A stretch of 64,000 nt of DNA from Oceanobacter kriegii DSM 6294 (GCF_000422845.1 NZ_AUGV01000009.1:124001-188000), one strand, 5' to 3'. Positions 1 to 8,374 are shown, numbered from the stretch's first letter. The notes: a model not told the origin generated them from the letters alone. A program made the numbers and translations.

Positions 1-1
1 G

Positions 2-238
2 TTTACCGCAGCAGGCACGGCCTTGCTCGAAAAGGTAGAGGCACGTGCTGTCGAAGGCCGTAGCCACTTGCTCGACGGGCTGAGTCCGGATCAACGGCTG
101 GCGTTCCGGGCGGTGTTGCAGCAATTACTTGAAAACGCCCATGTGGCAACGCAGCGGCCAGGCTCTCTTTCCTGTCCGCGTCGTCAGTCGCTACCTGTAC
201 CGGCGACTGCCAGCGATCTTCCTGATACACGCAATTAA
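2..238 (+). CDS. MarR-family regulator, C-terminal fragment
   Basis: Only the C-terminal ~78 residues lie in the window; the gene enters from the left edge in the frame starting at base 2. The text begins FTAAGTALLEKVEARAV and continues LSPDQRLAFRAVLQQLLENA, which is the usual end of the MarR winged-helix domain plus the last dimerisation helix. About 30 Pro/Ser-rich residues follow the helix. It ends 9 bp before an HlyD-type gene that is followed by a DUF2955 gene; MarR repressors commonly control such efflux operons, so autoregulation of the operon is the likely role (inference). The DNA-binding helices are outside the window, so the family call rests on the tail alone. Confidence 0.6.
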   Translation, partial: FTAAGTALLEKVEARAVEGRSHLLDGLSPDQRLAFRAVLQQLLENAHVATQRPGSLSCPRRQSLPVPATASDLPDTRN

Positions 239-247
239 CGAGTTCAC

Positions 248-1315
248 ATGACACCTGATATTCATTTCAACCGCTGGATGAAGCGGGCGGCGATCCTGTT
301 TCTACTGGTTTTGGCTTACCTGCTGTTTATTGATATTGCCTTGCCGCTGACCTCCTATGCCATGGTGCAGCGGCCGGTGGTCACCGTCGCACCACAGGTG
401 TCGGGTGTTGTGACCGACGTGCTGGTGGAAAACAACGCGCAGGTAAACAAGGGCGATGTGCTGTTTCGTATCGATGCCCGCGATTACCGCCTTGCGCTGG
501 AAAAAGCCGAGCTGGCGTTGTCACAGGTGAGTCAGACCAATGCCGCGCTGAAGGCGCAATTGGCACAAGCCGAGGCGGCGGTGCAGGAGGCCGACGTGGC
601 GGTTACCGAAGCGCAGCGCGAGCTGCAACGGGCCGAGTCGTTGCACCAACGCAAGCTGTCGAGCCAGCAGGCACTGGATCAGGCCCAGACCCGGCTGGAT
701 TCTGCCAAGGCCCATTATCAGGCGGCGCTGGAGAGTCGTAATGCCACCCGCGTGCAACTGGGGGACGACGGTGAAGATAACCTGCGGGTACGTCAGGCAC
801 GCAATGCGTTGGCACAAGCGCAACTGAACCTGTCGAGAACCACGGTGGTGGCACCGGAGGCCGGTGTGGTGTCCAACTTGCAACTGCTGCCGGGCACCCA
901 GGCCAATGCTGGCCAGTCGCTGATTTCCCTTGTGGCTGCCGGTAATGGCCGTATTGCGGCGGATTATCGTGAAAAGAGTTTGCTGAACATCGACCCGGAC
1001 GCGGCGGCCTGGGTGGTGTTTGATGCCTTGCCGGGTGAGGTTGTCCACGCCCATCTGGACAGCCGTGACATGGGCGTTGCCAAAGGGCAGCTGCTGGCCA
1101 ATGGTCAATTGGCGCAACTGGACGACAGCGACCGCTGGGTCCGTGATGCCCAGCGAGTACGGGTGTATTTACAAGCCGATGCCGGTGCTCTGCCGAATGC
1201 GCTGGTGAGTGGTTCACGGGCGACGGTGATGATGTCGGCGTCAGACAGCGGACTGCTGGCCTGGTTGGCGGCGGCCCAGATGCACATCATCAGCTGGTTG
1301 CGTTATGTCTACTGA
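248..1315 (+). CDS. HlyD/EmrA-type membrane fusion protein of an efflux pump
   Basis: A 355-residue periplasmic adaptor. One N-terminal membrane anchor (residues ~12-35) is followed by the first half of a barrel-sandwich (lipoyl) domain with VTVAPQVSGVVTDVLVENNAQV. A long Ala/Gln/Glu-rich alpha-helical hairpin spans ~75-195. The second lipoyl half (TTVVAPEAGVVSNLQLLPGT) and a beta-barrel complete it. This order is typical of EmrA and AaeA adaptors, which link an inner-membrane pump to an outer-membrane channel. The start has a plausible upstream purine stretch, and the 3' end overlaps the next gene by 11 bp, indicating translational coupling. The substrate cannot be inferred; aromatic acids or hydrophobic drugs are usual for the family. 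Confidence 0.9.
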   Translation: MTPDIHFNRWMKRAAILFLLVLAYLLFIDIALPLTSYAMVQRPVVTVAPQVSGVVTDVLVENNAQVNKGDVLFRIDARDYRLALEKAELALSQVSQTNAALKAQLAQAEAAVQEADVAVTEAQRELQRAESLHQRKLSSQQALDQAQTRLDSAKAHYQAALESRNATRVQLGDDGEDNLRVRQARNALAQAQLNLSRTTVVAPEAGVVSNLQLLPGTQANAGQSLISLVAAGNGRIAADYREKSLLNIDPDAAAWVVFDALPGEVVHAHLDSRDMGVAKGQLLANGQLAQLDDSDRWVRDAQRVRVYLQADAGALPNALVSGSRATVMMSASDSGLLAWLAAAQMHIISWLRYVY

Positions 1316-2402
1316 GACCTCTCAGCCTGCTCTGACCAGCACTACGGCCAACACGCCAGCCAACACAACTGAGAACAGGCCAGTGAACACGCTGGCGTTA
1401 TCTGACTTCGAACAACGACGCTTGCTGCGTATTGCCTTCAGCGGTGTTGCCGGCTTTGCCATTTGCAAGATCATGGGCTGGCCTTATGGGGTGTTCTTTG
1501 CCGTGTTTCCCATGTTGTTGATGGGCATGGTGCCGGTGTTCAACACCATGATCGCAGCCCAGTTCCTCGGCGGGGTGGTGGTGTCGGCGCTGGAAGTGTG
1601 GCTGCTGCAAACCCTGCTGGTGCCGTATCCGGTACTGATGCTGATGGTGGTGGCGTTTTTCTTTGGCTGCCATTTTCGCTGGATGATCACCACGCCGTAT
1701 TTGCTGCTGTGGGCTTCGAGTCTGGTCACCACCACCACGGTGCTGAATCTGGGCAGCTACCAGCCCGAGAGCATTCACAACATGATGATTGCAACCGCTC
1801 TTGCCAGCATCATTTCGGTGGTGGCGGCGGCGCTGATGTTCTGGCTGATTCCCGAACCGGACAGCCCTGGGCGACCGCCAGAGCAGCACTTGAGCAAGGC
1901 CCAGATCAACCACCGCATGTTGATGGGCGCGATCCTCTGTACGGGCTCTTACGTGGTGTTTCAGCTGTTTGACTTGCAGGACTCGTTGTCGGCACAAGTG
2001 GCGACGGTGCTGGTGTTGTTCCCGATGACCTTGCAAGGCACCCTGCTGAGCGCCTGGAACCGGGCTCGCGGTGTGCTGTATGGCTGCGCCATGGCCATGC
2101 TGGTGCAAGTGCTGATGTACGACCTGATTGATCATCTGGTGCTGGTGGTGCTGGCGATGTTCATGACCATTCTGGTAGCAGCACGGCTGCATCTGGCCGA
2201 GCGCGCAGGTTCGGCAACGGGCTTTGGTGCGCTCACCACCATTGGCATTTTGTTTGGCCAATACATGCAGCCCGGCGGCGATATTCTGTATTCCAGCGTT
2301 TATCGCGTTACCTCAGTGATCTTTGCGCTGGTGATTCTGATGATCTGCGCCCACTTGCTGGATCGACTGCTGAACGGCTTTGCGGCTACCCGCAACGAGT
2401 GA
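1305..2402 (+). CDS. DUF2955 integral membrane protein, likely efflux partner
   Basis: A 365-residue polytopic protein. A Thr/Ser/Asn-rich cytoplasmic N-terminus (~1-35) precedes about ten hydrophobic segments in two blocks, separated by a polar loop near residues 183-205 (PEPDSPGRPPEQHLSKAQ). The pattern fits DUF2955, a family related to the FUSC/aromatic-acid exporters and usually encoded beside an HlyD protein, as here. It overlaps the adaptor gene by 11 bp, so the two probably form one pump. No characterised substrate is evident. The family call is from overall pattern and context rather than a catalytic motif. Confidence 0.8.
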   Translation: MSTETSQPALTSTTANTPANTTENRPVNTLALSDFEQRRLLRIAFSGVAGFAICKIMGWPYGVFFAVFPMLLMGMVPVFNTMIAAQFLGGVVVSALEVWLLQTLLVPYPVLMLMVVAFFFGCHFRWMITTPYLLLWASSLVTTTTVLNLGSYQPESIHNMMIATALASIISVVAAALMFWLIPEPDSPGRPPEQHLSKAQINHRMLMGAILCTGSYVVFQLFDLQDSLSAQVATVLVLFPMTLQGTLLSAWNRARGVLYGCAMAMLVQVLMYDLIDHLVLVVLAMFMTILVAARLHLAERAGSATGFGALTTIGILFGQYMQPGGDILYSSVYRVTSVIFALVILMICAHLLDRLLNGFAATRNE

Positions 2403-2485
2403 AGCGGCGGGGATTTTCATCCCGGCGTTTTGGAATCGTCATGCTGATAAGGCAAGATAGCCGTATGGATTCTGAGGAGTACGGC

Positions 2486-3067
2486 ATGATTTTGCGGCGA
2501 CCATTTGTATACATGCGTCACGGCCAGACCAACTACAACGTTAACGATTGGTACTGCGGCAGCAGCGAAGCGGTGCTGACCCCGGAAGGGGAAGAGCAGG
2601 CCCGCAGTGCGGCAGCGCTGCTGAATCGCGACTGGTCGGTGGTGGTGGCCAGCGGCTTGCAACGCGCCCAGCGTACCGCGCAACTGGCGGTGCCGAATAC
2701 CGACCTGCTGATTGACACGCGCTTCAATGAACGCCACTTTGGCGCCGACGAAGGCCAGCCGATTCAACGGCCGATCAACCATCTGGCAACGCCGCCAGAA
2801 GGCGAGCCCTGGGCTGATTTTCGCAACCGCGTCGCCGACGGCCTGAACGCCATTCTGGAGCAATACACGCTACCGCTGTTTGTTGCCCACGGCGCGGTCT
2901 ACCGTTGTATCTACGATATTTTCTACAACACCACCGAGTGCGAAGCCTTTCCCAACGCCACGCCGGTATTGATTGAACCGGTGGGGGATACGGACGACGA
3001 CAGTCACTGGCGCATTACGCCGTTGGCCGAACTGTCGGCCGATCAGATGGCATCCCTGATTTCCTGA
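2486..3067 (+). CDS. Histidine phosphatase (phosphoglycerate mutase superfamily)
   Basis: A 193-residue protein with the phosphohistidine motif VYMRHGQTNYN near the N-terminus, an internal arginine in ASGLQRAQRTAQ, a glutamate in FNERHFGADEG and the second histidine in FVAHGAVYR. All are hallmarks of the histidine phosphatase branch. Substrate is unknown; members act on phosphosugars, phosphoproteins or small phosphates. The reading frame opens upstream at GTG 2399, but ATG 2486 is chosen because GAGGAG lies 7 bp before it and the motif then sits at the usual distance from the start. It lies between the efflux pair and a CobW gene, with no clear operon partner. Confidence 0.88.
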   Translation: MILRRPFVYMRHGQTNYNVNDWYCGSSEAVLTPEGEEQARSAAALLNRDWSVVVASGLQRAQRTAQLAVPNTDLLIDTRFNERHFGADEGQPIQRPINHLATPPEGEPWADFRNRVADGLNAILEQYTLPLFVAHGAVYRCIYDIFYNTTECEAFPNATPVLIEPVGDTDDDSHWRITPLAELSADQMASLIS

Positions 3068-3094
3068 ACCGCATTCTCTGAACCCGCCGCATTT

Positions 3095-3107
3095 GTTACC
3101 CTGTAAC
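3095..3107. promoter_or_regulatory. Candidate Zur-like operator before the CobW gene
   Basis: GTTAC-CCT-GTAAC is a perfect palindrome 23 bp upstream of the CobW-family start. It has the GTTA-N5-TAAC spacing of gammaproteobacterial Zur boxes (GTTATANTATAAC), though the AT-rich centre is replaced by CCCTG. COG0523 GTPases are often Zur-controlled, which is why the site is listed. The match is partial and unproven. Confidence 0.35.
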
Positions 3108-3130
3108 GGTTTATTTGTGGTGGGTTTTTT

Positions 3131-4159
3131 ATGTCTGATTCTTCCGTTCGTGTGCACCTGATTACCGGCTTTCTCGGAACCGGTAAGACCACCACGATTT
3201 TGCATTTGCTGAAGCACAAGCCTGCCAATGAAAAGTGGGCGGTGCTGGTGAACGAGTTCGGCGAAGTCGGAGTGGATGGCACCATTCTGAAATCGCTGGG
3301 GGACGGCGTGGCGGTGCGTGAAGTGCCGGGCGGTTGCCTGTGCTGTGTGTCCGGCTTGCCATTCCAGATTGGCATGAACAGCCTGATTGCCCGCGAGCGG
3401 CCAGACGTGCTGCTGATTGAACCCACTGGTCTGGGTCATCCTAAGCAAATTCTCGATATCCTGCGACAGGATGGTTACGCCGACGTATTGCATACCGGCG
3501 CGACCGTTACTCTGGTCGACCCGCGTCATCTGTCGCAGTCCCGTTACCGCGAACACGATATCTATCAGGATCAGCTGGCAGTGGCGGATGTGTTGGTTGC
3601 CAACAAAACCGATCTTTGTAATGACGAGGATATGGCGGCGTTTGCCACCTTGGTCGAGTCGCTCAAAGTCAGTAAGCCTGCCTTGCAAACCAGTCAGATT
3701 GTGAATGGCGAGCTCGACACCGCCTTGTTGTCTGTGACGGACAGTGCTTCTGTTGAGACTTCTTCTGGCACTGCCAGCCTGCCGCCGGTACTGGATTTAA
3801 CCCAGCCATTGACGCTGAAAAACGATGAATCGTACCGAGCCTTGCACCAGCAGGCCGACGGTTTCTTTGCCGTTGGCTGGCTGATCACCGACCGCTGGCG
3901 CTTTTCCGCCAGCAAGGTGCGGGATTGGTTGTACGGCCTCGATGTTGAACGCGCCAAGGCGGTGTTGGCCACCGACGAAGGCGTGCTGGCGTTTAACTTC
4001 CGCGAAGGCGCCCTGAGTGAACAATATCTTGGTCAGGCCGATGCCATTGCCTGGGAAAACCGGCTTGAACTGATCGACCTCAAGGCACTGGATGAAGCCA
4101 GCTTGTTACAGGCATGGCAGGCGTGTGTCGGAACGGGTTCGCAGTCTCCGGCTTCTTGA
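3131..4159 (+). CDS. CobW/COG0523-family metallochaperone GTPase
   Basis: A 342-residue G3E GTPase. The N-terminus carries Walker A GFLGTGKTT (residues 13-21), the metal-binding motif GGCLCC (67-72), Walker B-like DVLLIEPTGLGHP and the guanine-specificity motif NKTDL. A CobW C-terminal domain follows from about 225. Such proteins deliver Zn, Co or other metals using GTP hydrolysis. CxCC-bearing members without a cobaltochelatase neighbour, as here, are commonly zinc chaperones (ZigA/YjiA/YeiR group). A Zur-like palindrome lies just upstream. A Ser/Thr-rich stretch (~197-218) is probably a surface loop. No cobalamin genes are nearby, so a role in B12 synthesis is unlikely. Confidence 0.88.
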   Translation: MSDSSVRVHLITGFLGTGKTTTILHLLKHKPANEKWAVLVNEFGEVGVDGTILKSLGDGVAVREVPGGCLCCVSGLPFQIGMNSLIARERPDVLLIEPTGLGHPKQILDILRQDGYADVLHTGATVTLVDPRHLSQSRYREHDIYQDQLAVADVLVANKTDLCNDEDMAAFATLVESLKVSKPALQTSQIVNGELDTALLSVTDSASVETSSGTASLPPVLDLTQPLTLKNDESYRALHQQADGFFAVGWLITDRWRFSASKVRDWLYGLDVERAKAVLATDEGVLAFNFREGALSEQYLGQADAIAWENRLELIDLKALDEASLLQAWQACVGTGSQSPAS

Positions 4160-4285
4160 TCAATCTGTCATCGAATTCCTACAGAAATGCCACACTCACT
4201 ATCCACACTGCTGCGTTCCGCGCTGATGACCCGCTTTGGGGGAAGACCATCAGCGTTCATTTTGACGACTCAGCAGGTATCCAAA

Positions 4286-6361
4286 ATGCGCATGATCATG
4301 TCTGTTCTCGGTATGGCCGTTGTGGTCAATGCCTGTCACGCGGCCAGCAATGCCGACGTGGCGGCGTGTGGCGACAGCAGCGGCATCACCCTGATCAGTT
4401 CGATACAGGGCAACGGCAGTGCCAGCCCGATGACCGGCACCATCGTGGTGGTGGATGCCATTGTCACCCGGGTGTCCAATGACGGCTCTGACAGTGCTTT
4501 TGACGGTTTCTGGTTGCAGGAGCAAAGCGCCGATTCAGACAACGACGCCAGCACCTCGGAAGGCATCTTTGTATACGACCGCAATCTTGAAGTGGCGGTG
4601 GGCGACCAGGTTCGGTTGGCCGCCACCGTGGCGGAGTACAACACCCTTACGGAACTGAAAACCGTCACCGACATGACCGTGTGCAGCAGTGGCAACGAGC
4701 TGCCCGAAGCGCAACCACTGGTGCTACCAGTCAGCGAGGAACTGGCGTTTGAAGCTCTCGAAGGCATGCGCATTGTTGCCTCGGAGTCGCTGCTGGTATC
4801 CGACTTTTATGGCACTGGCTACGGCTTTGGTAATTACGGCCAACTGGTGGTGTCGTCTGCCTTGCAGTTCCAACCAACCGAATTGGCCGCTCCGGGTAGT
4901 GATCAAGCCGCAGCTCTGAGCGCTGGTTATGCGTTTGACCGTTTGCTGGTGGACGATGGCAGCGCCGAGACTTACCCGGCGTTTATTCCTTTCCCGGATG
5001 CTGTGAACGGCTACGGTGTGGATAACCCGGTACGCATTGGCGACACCGTCGATGAGCTCAGTGGCGTGATGCACGTGCTGGGGCGCCACTACGCGGTGAT
5101 TCCTGCCACTTACACCATTACCGCAACGCATCCGCGCAGCAGTGAGCCAAGCGTGAGCGAAGACGCCAATCTGCGCATCGCCAGCATGAACGTACTGAAT
5201 TACTTCAATGGAGATGGCGAAGGGGGCGGTTTCCCGACGGCTCGGGGTGCCAAAACGCAGGCTGCCTTCCAGATGCAAAGCGACAAGATTGTCGCGGCCA
5301 TCGACGCCATGGACGCCGGCGTGGTTGGCCTGATGGAAATCGAGAACGACGGCTTTACCGCCGACAGTGCCATTCAGTATCTGGTGGATGAGCTGAACGC
5401 GCTGCAAGCCGAAGGCGATGAGTACCAGTTTGTGAATCCGCAAACCGCCAGCGGCGTGATTGGCACCGACGCCATTGCGGTGGGGCTGCTGTATCGTCCG
5501 GCAGTGGTAACGGCCACGGGCACCACCGTGGTGCTGGATAGCAGCAATTCGCCAACCGATGATGATGGCGTGCTGTTTAGGGATGACAAGAACCGGCCGT
5601 CACTGATTCAGTCTTTCAGTTTCAACGACCAGACTTTCACGGTGTCGGTCAATCATCTGAAGTCGAAAGGTTCGGCCTGCGATGAAGCCAGCGAAGGCGA
5701 GGACGGTCAGGGCAATTGCAACCAGACCCGCACCCGCGCCGCCAGCGGCTTGCTGCAATTCCTGCAACAGCGTCCGACCGGTGTTGAATCTGATGCCAAC
5801 CTGATCATGGGTGACCTCAATGCCTATCGTATGGAAGATCCGGTACAGACGCTGCTGGATGGTGGCTATGTGAACCTGAAAACCTCGCAAGCGGCGACCG
5901 AAGCGCAGCCGTATTCCTACAGCTACAGCGGTTTGCTGGGTTCACTGGACCATGCGCTGGCAACGCAAACCCTGGCGGATTGGGTGGTCAGTGCCGGAGC
6001 CTGGCACATTAATTCGGTGGAAGATTCGCTGATGGATTATGAAACCGAAACCAACGGTCAAAGCTACCGCTCGGTGGACAACTACGCCAATGCCGATCCT
6101 TACCGCTCTTCCGACCACGATCCAGTGGTGATTGGTCTGCGTATTGAAGCGGCTGCGGCTGAAACTCCGGTGGATGAAGATGATTCAGACACGGGCTCTG
6201 ATGGTTCGGCGGATGATGTGACAGACGATGTGACCGAGGATACGGCTGACAATGACAGCACTGCTGAACAAGCCAGTGATTCGGATTCTTCGGCGGGGGC
6301 GTCCGGCTGGGTACTGCTGTTGTTGGCCGCCGCGGCTCTGCGTGCCCGTCGTCGTGCTTGA
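4286..6361 (+). CDS. ExeM/NucH-family secreted endonuclease with GlyGly-CTERM-like tail
   Basis: A 691-residue extracellular nuclease. The start at 4286 gives a signal peptide (MRMIMSVLGMAVVVNACHA), better than the longer frame from 4187. An N-terminal OB-like region (~40-290) is followed by an EEP nuclease domain with IASMNVLNYF, VVGLMEIEND, MGDLNAYRMEDP, SYSGLLGSLDHAL and SSDHDPVVIG, the Asn/Glu/Asp/His active-site set. The C-terminus is an acidic Asp/Ser/Thr-rich linker, then SAGASGWVLLLLAAAALRARRR: small residues, a hydrophobic helix and arginines, as in GlyGly-CTERM sorting tails removed by rhombosortase. This suggests type II secretion with surface anchoring or release. ExeM enzymes degrade extracellular DNA for nutrients or biofilm dispersal. 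Confidence 0.9.
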   Translation: MRMIMSVLGMAVVVNACHAASNADVAACGDSSGITLISSIQGNGSASPMTGTIVVVDAIVTRVSNDGSDSAFDGFWLQEQSADSDNDASTSEGIFVYDRNLEVAVGDQVRLAATVAEYNTLTELKTVTDMTVCSSGNELPEAQPLVLPVSEELAFEALEGMRIVASESLLVSDFYGTGYGFGNYGQLVVSSALQFQPTELAAPGSDQAAALSAGYAFDRLLVDDGSAETYPAFIPFPDAVNGYGVDNPVRIGDTVDELSGVMHVLGRHYAVIPATYTITATHPRSSEPSVSEDANLRIASMNVLNYFNGDGEGGGFPTARGAKTQAAFQMQSDKIVAAIDAMDAGVVGLMEIENDGFTADSAIQYLVDELNALQAEGDEYQFVNPQTASGVIGTDAIAVGLLYRPAVVTATGTTVVLDSSNSPTDDDGVLFRDDKNRPSLIQSFSFNDQTFTVSVNHLKSKGSACDEASEGEDGQGNCNQTRTRAASGLLQFLQQRPTGVESDANLIMGDLNAYRMEDPVQTLLDGGYVNLKTSQAATEAQPYSYSYSGLLGSLDHALATQTLADWVVSAGAWHINSVEDSLMDYETETNGQSYRSVDNYANADPYRSSDHDPVVIGLRIEAAAAETPVDEDDSDTGSDGSADDVTDDVTEDTADNDSTAEQASDSDSSAGASGWVLLLLAAAALRARRRA

Positions 6362-6366
6362 TCGCA

Positions 6367-6437
6367 GGGGTTAGTTCTTCTGTCTAACCCCAATACTTAA
6401 GCTTTACCGGGCAAGCAGCACGACTGACTTGCCCGGT
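6367..6437. terminator. Paired hairpins between convergent genes
   Basis: Two perfect stem-loops sit between the nuclease (+) and the flavodoxin-like gene (-). The first is GGGGTTAG/CTAACCCC (6367-6374, 6384-6391) and the second ACCGGGCAAG/CTTGCCCGGT (6406-6415, 6428-6437). There is no strong T-tract, but the position suggests bidirectional termination. Confidence 0.5.
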
Positions 6438-6440
6438 CTG

Positions 6441-7025
6441 TTAATGAAAGCCGGGCTGTTTGGCTTGCTCAACCAGCGCGCCAGCGCCCTGATGGGCAAG
6501 TCGAATCCGCTCGCTCAATTGGCGCAGTTCGCCATCGTTCATGGGCTGTTGACGGGTAGAGCAGGCGTGTTGCTGGTTTTCGGAATAGATCAGCCGGGTT
6601 TGCTGCCAGCGGCAGCGATTGCCTTTTTGCATCCATTCATTCAACAGCGGCATTGGCATATCGGCCAATCCTTCGACCAGCTCGGCACCGTAGCCTTGCA
6701 GGGTCAGGCTCAGCGCCGCCAGGGCTGCCAGCCGGTCGTCATCGAAACAAAAGTCACTGCCGGTGCCACACAACACCACCCGTTTGCCCTGATAACTGAC
6801 GTCTTCCAGAATCGGCCAGGCATCCGCCCAAGGTTGCTCCGGGGTGCCGAAGGCATGGATCGGCAGCGCCAGAATCAGGGTGTTGTAGGGCTGGATGTCT
6901 TCCGGCAGGCAGCTCAGCAGATTGCACAGTGCCACATCGGTCCAGTCCAGATAATGTTCCAGAGCACACGCCGTTGCGGTAGAGCAACGACAGCTGCTGT
7001 CATAAAGAATGGCGACTTCAGGCAT
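6441..7025 (-). CDS. Flavodoxin-like protein, probably iron-regulated
   Basis: A 194-residue protein. The N-terminus (MPEVAILYDSSCRCSTATACALEHYL) has the strand-loop-helix of a flavodoxin, but the FMN-phosphate loop T/SxTGxT is replaced by the Cys-containing DSSCRCSTA. Later segments fit the fold: NTLILALPIHAFG (first flavin loop), KRVVLCGTGSDFCFDD (second loop) and YGAELVEGLAD. The last ~60 residues are polar. It follows the 145-residue gene at 7041-7478 by 15 bp, downstream of a Fur-box-like site. Flavodoxins replacing ferredoxin under iron limitation are well known; whether this one still binds FMN is uncertain because of the altered loop. The start at 7025 is preferred to 7040 because it matches the fold start. 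Confidence 0.65.
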   Translation of the reverse strand: MPEVAILYDSSCRCSTATACALEHYLDWTDVALCNLLSCLPEDIQPYNTLILALPIHAFGTPEQPWADAWPILEDVSYQGKRVVLCGTGSDFCFDDDRLAALAALSLTLQGYGAELVEGLADMPMPLLNEWMQKGNRCRWQQTRLIYSENQQHACSTRQQPMNDGELRQLSERIRLAHQGAGALVEQAKQPGFH

Positions 7026-7040
7026 GGTGATTACTCGCAA

Positions 7041-7478
7041 TCAAAACAGGTATTGGGCAGTGACCGCCATATCCCGCGACAAGTTCTTCAAACAGGCCCG
7101 ACGGTCCGGTTGGGCACTGTATAAGTGGCGCAGGGCAAAATACGGCTGGTAAAGGTTTTCGAGGCACAGGGTGCGGTTAACGGCACGGCTGTGATTGAGG
7201 AAGGCGGCATCGCGCAGCAGGTTGTACATGCGTCGCAGCCAGCTTTCCTGCAAGCAGGGCAGCTTGTTCAGAGCGGCGTGGGATGCCAGCTCCAGCCCCA
7301 TGTCCAGATAACTGTCGATCCACATCGCCAGCCGGGTTTCATTTTGCTCGCTGCGGATGCGGTGCTCCAGCAGCTCCAGGCGGCAGGTTTCGGCTTCAAA
7401 GCGGGCACTGGCAAGTGGGCCAGCAGCGTCCTGAGCACTGGTTTGGGGAGTGGGAAACTTCAGCAGGGTGGCGGACAT
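7041..7478 (-). CDS. Unrecognised 145-residue protein, first gene of a Fur-box operon
   Basis: I do not recognise this family with certainty. It is mostly helical and rich in Leu, Arg and Asn (LELLEHRIRSEQNETRLAMW, LRRMYNLLRDAAFLNHSRAVN), with three cysteines, no signal peptide and no membrane segment. It begins 35 bp downstream (on the minus strand) of a good Fur box and is followed after 15 bp by the flavodoxin-like gene, so both are probably derepressed by iron starvation. Small FagA-type proteins encoded in Pseudomonas Fur-regulated operons are of similar size, and this could be a relative. That link is a guess from context, not from a motif. Confidence 0.6.
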   Translation of the reverse strand: MSATLLKFPTPQTSAQDAAGPLASARFEAETCRLELLEHRIRSEQNETRLAMWIDSYLDMGLELASHAALNKLPCLQESWLRRMYNLLRDAAFLNHSRAVNRTLCLENLYQPYFALRHLYSAQPDRRACLKNLSRDMAVTAQYLF

Positions 7479-7512
7479 AGTTGTGGCCTCCGATAAACGT
7501 CAAGACCACATT

Positions 7513-7531
7513 AATAATAATTATTCTCATT
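7513..7531 (-). promoter_or_regulatory. Fur box upstream of the 7478-6441 operon
   Basis: Read on the minus strand, AATGAGAATAATTATTATT matches the 19-bp Fur consensus GATAATGATAATCATTATC at 13 of 19 positions. It lies in a strongly AT-rich patch 35 bp upstream of the first gene, where repressor binding would cover the promoter. This is the best metal-regulator site in the window. Confidence 0.65.
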
Positions 7532-7691
7532 TGCAATAGGCGGAATTGATTTGAATCCCGCTTTTCGTGAGATTCAGGTCATGATTTGCAAATGATGTGT
7601 TACAGAAAGAAATCAGCGCCCCGTGGCGTGAGTGCTCGGGGCATATAACGGGGCATATAGAAGAGCAGGCACCGAGTTGTTCTGAGGGTCC

Positions 7692-8060
7692 TTAGTCCCA
7701 GTCGAAAGGCTTTTCGACGCCTCGGGTGATCTTCACCCAGCCCGGTTGTTCATCGGCTTTGGACTCGCTCCATTCGCTGGCGGCGCAACGGACTTCGCGT
7801 TCAAGCGCGGCGTGAGCTGAGCGGGCGCAGTCGAGGTCGGTTGCCCATTGGGTGTTGTTTTGTTTGATCCAGAGGCAGCCAAAGTTGGCTTCGGCATTGG
7901 GGGTGAACACGATGTTCATGCCGTTGATGGTCCACAGATGGCTGTCGCCTTTCTGCTGTTGTTGCTCGACATCGCCCAGCTCGTTGGCCAGCCATTCCAG
8001 AATGGCGCTTGGCTCGGCTTTGAGCAGGTAGATTTCAATATCGGATGAGCTAGAGGTCAT
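7692..8060 (-). CDS. Conserved-looking small protein, function unknown
   Basis: A 122-residue soluble acidic protein with no signal peptide or membrane segment. The sequence looks like a compact alpha/beta domain: IEIYLLKAEPSAILEWLANELG, LWTINGMNIVFTPNAEANFGCLWIKQNNTQWATDLDCARSAHAAL. Trp is unusually frequent (eight). I do not recognise the family. It overlaps the next minus-strand gene (8050-8319) by 11 bp; that membrane protein is upstream, so the two are translationally coupled. Codon use resembles its neighbours, supporting a real gene. Confidence 0.6.
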   Translation of the reverse strand: MTSSSSDIEIYLLKAEPSAILEWLANELGDVEQQQQKGDSHLWTINGMNIVFTPNAEANFGCLWIKQNNTQWATDLDCARSAHAALEREVRCAASEWSESKADEQPGWVKITRGVEKPFDWD

Positions 8061-8319
8061 GTTTGCGGCTGTGCCTTATGATTCGGAAAACGCTCAGCGC
8101 AATATACCCCATGGCTGCGGTGATTGCTCCGCCTATCGCGGTTAGCAAGCCGGTCAGTGCCACCAGTTCCTGTAACAGTGATGGCGACATGCGCAAATTG
8201 GCAACATAGATCAAACCGCCACCGGCAAAAAACACCACGGCACCGGCGACAAACAAGCCCAGATTACCGCGGTCGTCTTCTGCACGCTTCAGTATCCAGA
8301 AATAGAATCGTCGCCACAT
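8050..8319 (-). CDS. Small two-helix membrane protein
   Basis: An 89-residue protein with a basic N-terminus (MWRRFYFWILKRAEDDRGN), two membrane helices (~20-42 and ~52-78) and a basic tail (RIIRHSRKHDL). It is probably in the inner membrane with both ends in the cytoplasm. It is the first gene of a two-gene unit, overlapping the 122-residue gene by 11 bp. No family was recognised. The reading frame is kept mainly because of the overlap and the well-formed topology. Confidence 0.55.
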   Translation of the reverse strand: MWRRFYFWILKRAEDDRGNLGLFVAGAVVFFAGGGLIYVANLRMSPSLLQELVALTGLLTAIGGAITAAMGYIALSVFRIIRHSRKHDL

Positions 8320-8374
8320 TGCCTAACCCCAGGGTCGCTTGAATGGATTAAGTCTAGTTCAGGATTGGCTTGGT

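Noticed and set aside
1398-2261. 287-residue minus-strand frame opposite the DUF2955 gene
   Set aside because: Extremely His/Gln-rich translation typical of the reverse of a hydrophobic protein; no start context.
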